Below are positions 45,782 through 54,497 of a DNA stretch of 64,000 bases, piece after piece. Source of the DNA: Clostridiaceae bacterium. Its GTDB lineage: Bacteria > Bacillota > Clostridia > Peptostreptococcales > Natronincolaceae. The DNA is taken from contig JAHDLO010000018.1 of assembly GCA_018432235.1 (NCBI GenBank), forward strand, positions 62,001-126,000, read 5' to 3'. How positions within the stretch are numbered: the stretch's first letter is position 1; every line of letters begins with the position of its first letter. Below the pieces are notes generated by a model. It had not been told where the DNA came from and made no database searches. It was given only the letters and a program-made list of their open reading frames with translations. Both the position numbers and the translations under genes were made by a program.

Positions 45782-47371
45782 GTGAAGAAAACAATAGTTT
45801 TTATCCTGCTATGTGTGTTCATTTCGCTAACTGTCATATCCAGTTATTCACTTTTCACTGGAAATGCGTTAAATAATAAATTGACAACTGGCGATAGATT
45901 TCTAGTTTTCGGCATTACAATATTTCTGTTTGTCTATTATCTCAAGCTGGACAAAAATCCCCAGTATGCCCATGCAACTATTAACACTGAAAAGAAGGAA
46001 AATCCTCAAAACCCCAATGAGTTTTTCACGAAGCCAAAGATAACCTTTGAGGATGTGGCTGGACTTGACGAGGTGAAAGAGGAGTTGATTGAGGTCATCG
46101 ACTTTATAAAAAAGTCAGAGAAGTACAAAAAGATGGGCGCCAAGATTCCCAAGGGAATTTTATTCTATGGCCCTCCTGGCACCGGCAAAACCCTTTTGGC
46201 TTCTGCGGTGGCTGGCGAAACCAAATCCGCTTTTTTTTCTGCCAGCGGCTCAGAATTCGTTGAAAAATATGTAGGTGTGGGAGCCAAAAGAATTCGTACC
46301 CTCTTTGAAAAGGCAAAAAAAGAAGCACCCAGTGTTATATTCATAGATGAAATAGATGCTATAGGTGCGAAAAGACATCTTGACAGCAACAACGAGAAGG
46401 ATCAAACCCTTAATCAGCTTTTGGTGGAGCTGGACGGCTTTAATACCGACAATACCGTAGTCGTCATCGGGGCCACAAACCGCCTGGATTTACTGGACGA
46501 AGCCCTATTACGACCCGGTCGATTTGACAGGCATATGTTTATTGGGAACCCCAATGTTAAGGCCAGAGAAGAGATCTTGAGAGTTCATACCAATAATAAG
46601 CCTCTGGCATCGGATGTTAATATCGCAGACCTAGCGAAAAAAACCCATGGCATGAGTGGCGCCCATTTATCCAATATTGCCAACGAGGCTGCTATAATCG
46701 CAGTTCGAGAAAATGAAACGCTAATAACTGCACTGCATTTTGAAAAGGCAATAGAAAGAGTTATAGCCGGATTACAGGTAAAGAACCCAACCATTATGCA
46801 ACGGGAAAAGGAAATTGTTGCCTATCACGAGGCTGGCCACGCTCTTATTGGCAAGCTGTTAAGTACAGATATGGTGCAAAAGGTATCGATTATCCCCCGT
46901 GGACAGGCTTTAGGTTATGTCCTTCACATGCCTCAGGACGACAGATATATACTTACCCGTGAGGAGCTATGCAACAAGATTATGGTGATGCTGGGGGGCA
47001 GGGCTGCCGAGGAGCTGGTCTTCAACCATCTTTCCACCGGAGCGAAGGATGATTTGAAGAAGGTAACAGATATCACCATGCAGATGGTATGTGAGTACGG
47101 TATGAGTGATTTAGGCTTCCTCTGCAACGAGCCCAGCATGCTGAAGGGCTTAACCCAGGAGATAACTCAGGAGATTAATAAAATAATAGAACAATGCTAC
47201 TCCAGCACATATGAATACTTAAAGCTTCATAGAAGCTATCTGGACACCATATCAGAGGCTCTGCTAGAAAGGGAAACACTTAATTTTGATGAGTTGAACG
47301 AATTAGTAGGTCAGCTTCCCTCAATTAAGAAGCCACTTAAGGAGACTAATAAGGAGCTAGCAGTAGTGTAA
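45782..47371 (+). CDS. FtsH-like membrane AAA+ metalloprotease, compact form
   Basis: The GTG at 45782 is preferred because AAAGGGTGGTG sits before it; the frame is open from 45740. The 529-residue product has two membrane helices (about 3-24 and 40-57) with only a loop of about 16 residues between them, whereas standard FtsH has about 70-80 residues there. The AAA domain has Walker A YGPPGTGKT, Walker B VIFIDEIDAIG and the second region of homology ending LLRPGRFDRH. The protease domain has the zinc motif HEAGH. It degrades membrane or unstable proteins. The normal ftsH is probably elsewhere in the genome. Confidence 0.88.
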   Translation: MKKTIVFILLCVFISLTVISSYSLFTGNALNNKLTTGDRFLVFGITIFLFVYYLKLDKNPQYAHATINTEKKENPQNPNEFFTKPKITFEDVAGLDEVKEELIEVIDFIKKSEKYKKMGAKIPKGILFYGPPGTGKTLLASAVAGETKSAFFSASGSEFVEKYVGVGAKRIRTLFEKAKKEAPSVIFIDEIDAIGAKRHLDSNNEKDQTLNQLLVELDGFNTDNTVVVIGATNRLDLLDEALLRPGRFDRHMFIGNPNVKAREEILRVHTNNKPLASDVNIADLAKKTHGMSGAHLSNIANEAAIIAVRENETLITALHFEKAIERVIAGLQVKNPTIMQREKEIVAYHEAGHALIGKLLSTDMVQKVSIIPRGQALGYVLHMPQDDRYILTREELCNKIMVMLGGRAAEELVFNHLSTGAKDDLKKVTDITMQMVCEYGMSDLGFLCNEPSMLKGLTQEITQEINKIIEQCYSSTYEYLKLHRSYLDTISEALLERETLNFDELNELVGQLPSIKKPLKETNKELAVV

Positions 47372-47416
47372 AAGAAATGAGACAATAGGGACGGGTTCCT
47401 TTTGTCTCATTTCTTT
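47371..47416 (+). repeat. Stop-codon palindrome with GGGACG core (copy B)
   Basis: AAGAAATGAGACAA (47372-47385) pairs perfectly with TTGTCTCATTTCTT (47402-47415); the loop holds AGGGACGG. It begins on the last base of the TAA stop of the FtsH-like gene and might also terminate transcription. Confidence 0.75.
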
Positions 47417-47438
47417 GTAATAATTTACTTGCAAAACC

Positions 47439-47582
47439 TTATTTCCTGCCACTACTGAAATTTCTAGGGTTTGCCTGATATATTTTAAGCTCTGCCTGAC
47501 GCGTTTTCTCAAAGGCATCATAGAAAGCTTTATTGTAGGCATTTTGAAAAATCAGCTCCTTTACACATGATTGGATTATCAT
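47439..47582 (-). CDS. Small ORF of unknown function
   Basis: This 47-residue frame starts at ATG 47582, overlapping by ATGA the end of the broken frame upstream. It is highly charged and helical (NKAFYDAFEKTRQAELK). AAGGAG occurs inside it rather than before it, so translation may depend on coupling to the upstream frame. No family is recognised; it may be a remnant. Confidence 0.3.
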   Translation of the reverse strand: MIIQSCVKELIFQNAYNKAFYDAFEKTRQAELKIYQANPRNFSSGRK

Positions 47583-47736
47583 TTTCTATCTCTCATCAGC
47601 TTAATATATAAGGATAATCTCTTGTGTGCAGCTACTGCTGACAACTCGGGTTCCTTCTCTCTTAATATTTCCTCTATGAGCTTTATGTATCATCAAGAAA
47701 GTAAAGACTGATTTCTTTTATTACTTTAGTATCCAT
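47579..47736 (-). pseudogene. Frameshifted small ORF upstream of 47439
   Basis: An ATG at 47736 has a good ribosome site (GGAAGGTGAG) and encodes MDTKVIKEISLYFLDDT before a stop at 47683. Shifting one base continues as 'IKLIEEILREKEPELSAVAA...' to a TGA at 47579 that overlaps the next start. One frameshift therefore explains a lost gene of about 51 residues. A sequencing error or programmed shift is possible, but no slippery heptamer is present. Confidence 0.4.
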
Positions 47737-47822
47737 AGCTCACCTTCCTTGCAGATGGTAAATGAATATCTCATTTAAACGTGTTTTATTATAATAAGAT
47801 TTTTGTAACTCATACTAAAATG

Positions 47823-49598
47823 TTATATTGCCCTAGTTTCACTCTGAAGCATTTCCTTATATAGAAGACTTTTTTTTAGAATGTCATCATGGTAGCCATC
47901 AACTACTATTTCTCCCTTTTTAAGCACTATTATTCTACAATTTAGTTTTAAAATATTACCCAATCTATGACTTATGAATACTTTTATACAGTCTTTGTTT
48001 TCTTTTTTAATCAAACTAAACATTTGATATTCAGAGATAGGATCTAGAGCTGACGTTGGTTCATCTAATATAATAATCTCTGCACATCTTAACAAAGTTC
48101 TTGCTATTCCTAATTTTTGCCATTGACCTCCAGATAACTCAGTTCCGCCGAACCAATTACCTAGCTTAGAATCCAAGCCATCTGTTAAAGTATTTAGAAA
48201 CTCTCTTAATCCAACCTTGTTAATCACATTATATAATGTATTATCATCGCCTATTAATTCAGTCTTAGATATACCGATATTTTCTCTCAATTTAAGCTCA
48301 TACTTATTGTAATCTTGAAAAAGCACAGAGATTTTATTGCGAAAATCGTTTTTGTCTATTTCTTTAAAATCTATACCATTAATCTTGATGTCGCCTTCAT
48401 AGTTATCATAAAAACCAGCTAGCAATTTAATAATAGTTGTTTTACCTGAGCCATTTTCACCAATGAAACATAGAGTTTCACCAAACTTAATCTTAAAGGA
48501 TATATTTTTAAGGCTATATTCCGATTGGGAGTTATATTGGAAACTAACTTTAATAAATTCAACTTCTTTTATTTTATCTATTTTTGTCTTACCTTTGAAT
48601 TTATTCGATTTATAGTCCAACAAACTGTATAATTCTTTAACATATAAATTTTCTCTATACATTTCAATTAATGATTGTAATAAGGATATGATACTATTTT
48701 GAATGTTTGATAATGTGTTTATTACAGCAACAGTATCTCCTATTCTAATACTTCCAGTTATTGAAGATTTGACAACATTAAATATAATTGTTGCGCTAAT
48801 GATTTCATCCAAGATTGTTAGAATAGATGTAACTGATAACTGTTCCTTCAGGATCTTCTTGTCCTGTATCATGATACTTTCGAAATTATTTTTAAATATT
48901 TTAATTAAATAATTCCAAGAATTGTACGATTGCAATTCCTTATAAGCTATATTATTTGTCATAAGATAATTTATGTAAGAAATCTTTCGTCTTTTATCTA
49001 TACGCTTCATTTCAATTTCATAACTCTTATATCCAATATGTGCAGTATATATTGTCTTAATGGTTGGTATTAAAATTATTATTAATAAAATCATCGGATT
49101 CCATAAAAAAATAATTGATGACAGTGAGATTAAAGCAATTAATTGAGCAATAAAATTATTTAGCGCTATATAAACATTAAATAATCTTGTCGAACTGCCA
49201 TCCTGAGCCTTTCGAATCATATTATATACTTTTTCATCCTCATAATCCAATAAACTAAGACTCTTTGTTTTTAAAAGAATTTTTTCATTAACGACATAAT
49301 TTAATTCAATATTTAACATATTTGTGATATAGCTTTTGCTATTCGAAGTTAATATAGAAATAATATTTATACTTACATAAATTAACAATGAGCTTAGTAC
49401 CAGTTCCACTCCTCCATAGGCAACATCCTGTATACTGTTAATCAGTTTTTGCATTGCTTTAATAGTAAGAAAAGGCATTATTCCAGAAATAACTGTTAAT
49501 GTTGATAGAAAGAGAAAATAAATCATTTTTATTTCATAAATAAATTTCAGGGTTTTTAAAAGTCTTTTTATTTCTCTTCTTATAACTTTTATTTTCAT
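47823..49598 (-). CDS. ABC exporter (fused membrane and ATPase domains) of the RiPP cluster
   Basis: The 591-residue protein has five or six membrane helices in the first 330 residues and a C-terminal ATPase with Walker A GENGSGKTT (about 381), signature LSGGQWQK, Walker B EIIILDEPTSALD and H-loop ISHRLG. There is no C39 peptidase domain at its N-terminus, so it would export a peptide without cutting a leader itself. It starts five bases after the MacB-type ATPase. Its codons look more AT-rich than the neighbouring housekeeping genes, a possible sign of transfer. Likely role: export of the modified peptide. Confidence 0.82.
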   Translation of the reverse strand: MKIKVIRREIKRLLKTLKFIYEIKMIYFLFLSTLTVISGIMPFLTIKAMQKLINSIQDVAYGGVELVLSSLLIYVSINIISILTSNSKSYITNMLNIELNYVVNEKILLKTKSLSLLDYEDEKVYNMIRKAQDGSSTRLFNVYIALNNFIAQLIALISLSSIIFLWNPMILLIIILIPTIKTIYTAHIGYKSYEIEMKRIDKRRKISYINYLMTNNIAYKELQSYNSWNYLIKIFKNNFESIMIQDKKILKEQLSVTSILTILDEIISATIIFNVVKSSITGSIRIGDTVAVINTLSNIQNSIISLLQSLIEMYRENLYVKELYSLLDYKSNKFKGKTKIDKIKEVEFIKVSFQYNSQSEYSLKNISFKIKFGETLCFIGENGSGKTTIIKLLAGFYDNYEGDIKINGIDFKEIDKNDFRNKISVLFQDYNKYELKLRENIGISKTELIGDDNTLYNVINKVGLREFLNTLTDGLDSKLGNWFGGTELSGGQWQKLGIARTLLRCAEIIILDEPTSALDPISEYQMFSLIKKENKDCIKVFISHRLGNILKLNCRIIVLKKGEIVVDGYHDDILKKSLLYKEMLQSETRAI

Positions 49599-49603
49599 AA
49601 AAA

Positions 49604-50338
49604 TTATCCTATACTCTGAGCTGCCAAAGACTCCTCGTAACGCCTACCTACTATATCTAATATTCTTTTCAATCTATCATTTTGATCTAACTCCTTAAGA
49701 TTAACTGCTGTATTAAAATTCCCCTGGTACAAATACAGTATTTTACCGGCATAGGAGGCGATTTGAGGACTATGGGTTATCATAACAATGGTATAGCCCT
49801 CCTCATTAAGCATTTTAAATATCTCCATAATCTCTGCCGAAGCCTTTGAATCTAAAGAAGCAGTTGGTTCATCCGCAAGAATAATTCTTCGATTCCCTGC
49901 TAAAGCTCTTGCAATAGCCACTCTTTGCCTTTGTCCGCCGCTTAGCTTTCTAATCTCCCTATACTTCAGCTCTTGGATATTCAGCTTTTCTAGTATTCTA
50001 TCTATTTCCCCTTCTGTACTGCTGTTATTGATTAGCTTTATGTTCTCCCTCACATTTAAAAAATCTATCAGCTGAAAATCTTGAAAAATCATGCCCAGCC
50101 TCTCTCCCCTAATTCTTGTAAGGATTCCACTATTCTTTCTATGGAGGGGCTCACCCTGAAGATAAACCTCACCATTATAGTCCTCCAATATTCCTGAAAT
50201 CACTTTTAAAAAGGTGGTTTTGCCGCATCCACTTTCACCCATTATAGCAACAAACTCCCCTTCTCCTATCCTGCATTCTATGTCCTTAAGAACTAATAAA
50301 TCCCCATATTTCTGTTCTTCAATCTTTATATAGTACAT
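49604..50338 (-). CDS. ABC ATPase, MacB/LolD type, partner of the FtsX permease
   Basis: The 244-residue ATPase has Walker A GESGCGKTT (about 35-43), signature LSGGQRQRVAIARA, Walker B RIILADEPTASLD and H-loop ITHS. This MacB/LolD subclass pairs with FtsX-type permeases in peptide resistance (BceAB-like) or in export coupling. The start has TAGGAGGAAGAAAA upstream and lies 11 bases after the permease stop, so the two are translated together. Confidence 0.9.
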   Translation of the reverse strand: MYYIKIEEQKYGDLLVLKDIECRIGEGEFVAIMGESGCGKTTFLKVISGILEDYNGEVYLQGEPLHRKNSGILTRIRGERLGMIFQDFQLIDFLNVRENIKLINNSSTEGEIDRILEKLNIQELKYREIRKLSGGQRQRVAIARALAGNRRIILADEPTASLDSKASAEIMEIFKMLNEEGYTIVMITHSPQIASYAGKILYLYQGNFNTAVNLKELDQNDRLKRILDIVGRRYEESLAAQSIG

Positions 50339-50349
50339 TTTTCTTCCTC

Positions 50350-52752
50350 CTATTTTATAACCTCCATAATTTCATATATATAATCTTTAATCCTTCCCGA
50401 TAGTGAAAGATATATGATAAAACCCAGTGATACGCCTAGAAGCAGTGTTGTCATATTCAAGCGTTTGAAGGCCTCCATCAAACTTCTGCTTTCTGCTCCT
50501 ATATTGTAAAAGACTTGAATATTCACTTCCTGTGTCATTTCATCGTCGGTCTTTTTGGCCCAAATGATAGAACTCAACAGAATAGCATAACAGCCTAATG
50601 TAATTGTAAGAATTATCATTGATAAGAGGGTGTTTAGCTCTCCAATATCGTTTAATCTTACCCTGCCATCATTTATTCTTAAATCCTTTACCTCTCCTGT
50701 TTTTTGATATTCCTTCAATTTTTTTATGGCCTCCTCTTTTTTCTCATCGTTATCATATATAAACATAAATCTAGTAAAGCTCTTATCAGATGTGGGGTAT
50801 GAATTTACAGGATTTTTTATCATTGCCTGTCGTTCTGGTCCAGGAACTATATATACCGTGTTCATATCGTTTGAAAATATATTTGTTATACCCGATATTG
50901 GATATACCATCGGAACATTGTAATTTAATTCCTCCAGCATAATAATACCGTAGGAACCTACTTCTATATCCAACCTTTTAGCTACTGCATTTGATACCAA
51001 CATGTCGAAACCTATTCTTTCGTTATAGATCTCCTGAGGGTAACTTCTATGAGGATATTTCTCTACAAAGTCACCTATAGTTTCGGTATATTTAGGTATA
51101 TCACCCTTTTTAGGTGCTTTGAAGAAGGTCTCATAATCGCCATATAGTAATACCGAAGTAACCAGCATGGATTTTTGATTTTCTAATCCCTCGCCATAAT
51201 GGTGCATTAGAAAGCTTTCGCTACTGACGTTATAGGTCGCCCATGCACTGACACCTTCCATGACCTTAGGAACGACACCAACTTGCAAATTTACAAATAC
51301 ATCGTACTTAAAGGGATTAGAGTCAACATATATTCTCTTCATTGTTTGTATTGCTCCATTTATAAAAAACAAACATCCTGATACCAATAAAGCTATGATA
51401 AGCAATATAGCGTATTTTGATTTATGTAAAGACAGCATTCTAAGTGCATAAAAATTTATGGAAAAACTACTATCACTGGATATAGCCTTTAGCTTTACTG
51501 TGCTTTTTTTGCTGATGAAGTATGTGAAGTAAGAGAGTATATAGCTTGTTGTCAAGGACAGCACATATATACCTATAGGTATCCATGCATTCCTCAAAAT
51601 ATATGAATTGAATTGGTAGAAATCCTGCAAATAGACCATTCGGATTTCAAATATCACCTTCAGTAAAATATTGAAAACAAGCCAGACTCCAATTCCCACC
51701 GCCCCAAGAAAAAGCTCATGAAGGAGGGTTGCCAAATATATTTTTATTTTTCTGATACCAATAATATTTAGCCTCTGTCTAAAGGGATAGAGATATTTAT
51801 TTTGAAGATAAATCAAATATATAAGTGACATCGCTATTAAAAATATAACTGAAACTAACTCAAAGCCTATAAAAAACCTGGTAGTTTTATTGGTCAGAAC
51901 CGAATTTTCTAAAACCTTATGCATTAGCTCTGAGTCTATTATTGAAGAATTGTAATTTTGAACATAAAAATTCAATCTGCCCCTGAGGTATATTTCCTTT
52001 GTTAGGCTGTATTCATCGAAATAAATGCTGTATTTTTTATAAATGTTATGGCTTTCGTCATCATAGGATATATATTTTTTATATAAATCATGAAAATCCT
52101 CTTGGGTTACTATAATAGTATCAGTATAATTTGTATTCTCATTTCTATCTTCAGCATTATTGTCATTGCTCATAAAATTAATAAAGCGTTTATTTATTGC
52201 GCTATTTTTGTATACTGCGCCAATGCTGTAAGTTAAAGTGTCCTCAAACTTTTTTTCATCCTTTAACAGCCCCTCATAAACTACATATTCTATAGGTATT
52301 TCTATGGTTTTCCCAATCGAACCTCGCACGGAGCCAAAGTTCATAAGAGCAAAATATTCCGAGACAGCCGCCTCTCCTGCCTTTAATTCATGCAGAGCCT
52401 TTCCCTTCGACACCAGCTTAAAATTGGTATCCCCAAGACCTTCAATATAATAACCCTTTCGGGTACTGAAAAGATCTCTGACCTTATAGTCTTTTACATG
52501 ATAGATTTCCTGGATATCCTTATGCTGTAGCTCTGTATCAAATTTCTGCGGAAACTGGAGTATTCTTCTATATGGCACATAATAATTGGTTAGGTCTACA
52601 CCCTCTTCTTCCAGCCTGTCCATAAGTATTTCGTTTCCGTAGTAAACTGGTATAAATACCTGAAGCAGAGTGAGGGTAAGGAACAAAATAAATACCTTAA
52701 CATATTTAATTTTCTTTGAATAATGAGAATTTATAAGATAGAGCGCTCGCAT
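50350..52752 (-). CDS. FtsX-type ABC permease of the RiPP cluster
   Basis: The 800-residue protein has an N-terminal membrane helix, a large extracytoplasmic region (about 40-285), three helices at about 290-440, another at about 450-475, a second extracytoplasmic region, and two C-terminal helices ('LLSMIILTITLGCYAILLSS', 'LLLGVSLGFIIYLSLSG'). This is the long FtsX/MacB-like layout, twice the size of simple FtsX. With its ATPase it could pump peptide off the membrane for self-immunity, or sense it. The start has GGGGAGG upstream. Confidence 0.82.
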   Translation of the reverse strand: MRALYLINSHYSKKIKYVKVFILFLTLTLLQVFIPVYYGNEILMDRLEEEGVDLTNYYVPYRRILQFPQKFDTELQHKDIQEIYHVKDYKVRDLFSTRKGYYIEGLGDTNFKLVSKGKALHELKAGEAAVSEYFALMNFGSVRGSIGKTIEIPIEYVVYEGLLKDEKKFEDTLTYSIGAVYKNSAINKRFINFMSNDNNAEDRNENTNYTDTIIVTQEDFHDLYKKYISYDDESHNIYKKYSIYFDEYSLTKEIYLRGRLNFYVQNYNSSIIDSELMHKVLENSVLTNKTTRFFIGFELVSVIFLIAMSLIYLIYLQNKYLYPFRQRLNIIGIRKIKIYLATLLHELFLGAVGIGVWLVFNILLKVIFEIRMVYLQDFYQFNSYILRNAWIPIGIYVLSLTTSYILSYFTYFISKKSTVKLKAISSDSSFSINFYALRMLSLHKSKYAILLIIALLVSGCLFFINGAIQTMKRIYVDSNPFKYDVFVNLQVGVVPKVMEGVSAWATYNVSSESFLMHHYGEGLENQKSMLVTSVLLYGDYETFFKAPKKGDIPKYTETIGDFVEKYPHRSYPQEIYNERIGFDMLVSNAVAKRLDIEVGSYGIIMLEELNYNVPMVYPISGITNIFSNDMNTVYIVPGPERQAMIKNPVNSYPTSDKSFTRFMFIYDNDEKKEEAIKKLKEYQKTGEVKDLRINDGRVRLNDIGELNTLLSMIILTITLGCYAILLSSIIWAKKTDDEMTQEVNIQVFYNIGAESRSLMEAFKRLNMTTLLLGVSLGFIIYLSLSGRIKDYIYEIMEVIK

Positions 52753-52835
52753 TATATCCTCCCCGTTTTTATATGTGATAATATTGATTTAGGTTTCTTA
52801 AAATAAGCATAATAGAAGAATATTACTATAAAATT

Positions 52836-52876
52836 GTAAAATGTATAAGTTGATAAACTCAACTTATACATTTTAC
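52836..52876 (-). terminator. Long perfect hairpin after the precursor gene (attenuator-like)
   Basis: An 18-base arm (52836-52853) pairs perfectly with 52859-52876 around a five-base loop, four bases past the precursor stop. A short AATTTTATA follows on the minus strand. In RiPP operons such a hairpin typically trims expression of transporter genes below that of the precursor and stabilises its mRNA 3' end. Confidence 0.8.
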
Positions 52877-52880
52877 CTGG

Positions 52881-53054
52881 CTACTCCTTTTGTTCGGGTA
52901 GATTCCATGGTGTAACTTGTGGATTACATGGAAAAGTATGTGCTGAACCGCAAACGTATTCCATACCACAACCATATCCATATGGCACCCCACATCCAGT
53001 ACTAGTAGTATTAATCTCAGAACCTTGCCTTTGATTTTCAATAATAACCTTCAC
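52881..53054 (-). CDS. Putative RiPP precursor peptide, four cysteines, Gly-rich core
   Basis: The GTG at 53054 is chosen because AGGGGAGG lies eight bases upstream; an in-frame GTG at 53063 overlaps that site. The 57-residue product has a polar N-terminal leader of about 20 residues (KVIIENQRQGSEINTTSTG) and a C-terminal core with cysteines at 21, 29, 35 and 43, spaced C-x7-C-x5-C-x7-C. Three of the four Cys are followed by Gly, and aromatic residues lie inside both outer loops. The tail (WNLPEQKE) carries no Cys. It lies 41 bases after the radical SAM gene and before the transporters, which is the reason to call it the maturase substrate. No known precursor family is recognised. Confidence 0.78.
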   Translation of the reverse strand: MKVIIENQRQGSEINTTSTGCGVPYGYGCGMEYVCGSAHTFPCNPQVTPWNLPEQKE

Positions 53055-53095
53055 ATTTATCACCTCCCCTTTTTCATAGTATTATTAATCACACT

Positions 53096-54370
53096 TTATT
53101 CGAAATGATAATCAAATATTTCATTTATAACCGCTTCTATAGTGTATTTGATTTCAGCACATGCACTATACCCTTTATCTCTTTTTAGACAGCCTCCCAT
53201 ACAAAGCGGTAAATATCGACATACTCTACATACACTATTATTAGTAGGATTATTTAGTAAGTATGATAAATTTGCTTTGTTATAAAAATATATATCTTTG
53301 TTAATATTACCTACAGAGTATTCACTTCTCCCTATATCTTCCCAACATTTATACACTGCTCCATCAGATCCAATTACATATGTATTTATACATTCTCCTC
53401 CACATGCCACATTCTTTATATTTGGATACATATGTGATATGTTAGTGTAATGATTAATATTGAAAGTAAAATTTTTTAAGCTAAAATCCTCAATAGTAAA
53501 ACACTCCTTGTCCTTATAACAACCACTTGAATTTGAAACTTTTCCTAAATAACACTTAATCTTCTTGCTTCTATTTATTTTAGAAATTGCCCTGGTAACA
53601 TCCTCTACTGCATGAAAATTATTTTTGTCAACATTTATTCTTAAATAGACACTAATATTGTAATTTTCTATTAAGCTGAGGTTTCTAATTATGGTGTCAA
53701 ATGTCGACCCTCCACCAACTAAAAATCTTCTTTGATCGTGTGTTTCTTTGTCTCCGTCAATAGTAACTTGAATAAGCTTTATGTTACAACTAATAAGCGT
53801 ATCTAAATTCTTTGCATTTAATAAATAACCATTTGTAATCATAGATGCACTATAGATTACATTGTTTTCAAAACACATTTTAATTACATTCTCAGAAATA
53901 TACTTAATGCTTTCTAAATTAAGTAATGGTTCCCCACCATACCAAGTGATACTCAGAGAATCTAAATGCTTGATACGATTTTTTATAAATAAAATTATAT
54001 TATCAGCTGTTTGTAAATCCATATATTTTGAATTTATCGAATCTTTTTCATAGCAATATATACACCTAAAGTTACAATCTTCCGTCGAAGCAATAGTCAA
54101 TATTAGATTATCGTTAGAATATTTGGCCTTTAACATGCCGCACTCAATCGCTTCTATTTCATTATAATCTTCTTCAATTATAAAACCATTTTTTTTCAGA
54201 ACCTCAAACACATCTTGTTTTAATGAGTTATATCCGTTTATTTTAGCTTGCTCAAATTCTACAAATTCCTCCATGGTCATCTCCACCATAGCACTAGTAA
54301 ATGAGTTGTATGCTATTATCCCATTTTTATTCTTTTTTTCAATAAAGAAATTATAATTTGACTCTTTCAT
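53096..54370 (-). CDS. Radical SAM/SPASM peptide maturase
   Basis: The ATG at 54370 is chosen because TTGGAGG precedes it; a TTG at 54382 lies in that site. The 424-residue enzyme has an N-terminal region of about 95 residues that could bind a leader, the radical SAM cluster motif CNFRCIYC (Cys99, 103, 106), and 'SITWYGGEPLLN'. Its C-terminal SPASM domain fits the consensus exactly: C-x9-G-x4-C (327-342) and C-x2-C-x5-C-x3-C (381-394), with a further Cys at 404. Such enzymes make thioether (sactipeptide, ranthipeptide) or C-C links in ribosomal peptides. First gene of the cluster. The 490 bases upstream hold direct repeats but no gene. Confidence 0.9.
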   Translation of the reverse strand: MKESNYNFFIEKKNKNGIIAYNSFTSAMVEMTMEEFVEFEQAKINGYNSLKQDVFEVLKKNGFIIEEDYNEIEAIECGMLKAKYSNDNLILTIASTEDCNFRCIYCYEKDSINSKYMDLQTADNIILFIKNRIKHLDSLSITWYGGEPLLNLESIKYISENVIKMCFENNVIYSASMITNGYLLNAKNLDTLISCNIKLIQVTIDGDKETHDQRRFLVGGGSTFDTIIRNLSLIENYNISVYLRINVDKNNFHAVEDVTRAISKINRSKKIKCYLGKVSNSSGCYKDKECFTIEDFSLKNFTFNINHYTNISHMYPNIKNVACGGECINTYVIGSDGAVYKCWEDIGRSEYSVGNINKDIYFYNKANLSYLLNNPTNNSVCRVCRYLPLCMGGCLKRDKGYSACAEIKYTIEAVINEIFDYHFE

Positions 54371-54443
54371 ATATACCTCCAATTCAACCCCGTAAGAGAA
54401 TGTACATTCTTATTGATTATTTTAATTATATATGAGCAAATCA

Positions 54444-54497
54444 TGTAATTTTGTCATAATTTGTAATTTTATTTTTGCATTTTTATTACAAAAATGC
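54444..54497. promoter_or_regulatory. Repeats upstream of the radical SAM gene
   Basis: TGTAATTTT occurs at 54444-54452 and again at 54462-54470, 18 bases apart, on the same face of the helix within about two turns. Just beyond, GCATTTTT (54477-54484) pairs with AAAAATGC (54490-54497). They lie 75-130 bases before the maturase start and may be regulator sites. The rest of 54371-54799 is AT-rich with no convincing gene. Confidence 0.35.

Noticed and set aside
45532..45837. 101-residue minus-strand ORF overlapping the FtsH-like start
   Set aside because: No ribosome site, poor coding character, and it overlaps a well-supported gene.
52859..53041. Overlapping 60-residue ORF in another frame across the precursor gene
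   Set aside because: It lacks a ribosome site, runs into the 18-bp hairpin, and its sequence is that of a frame shadow; the frame from 53054 has the site and the Cys pattern.
53096..54370. SCIFF / six-Cys maturase system
   Set aside because: The SCIFF precursor is about 45 residues with six clustered Cys; this peptide has four Cys and a different leader.
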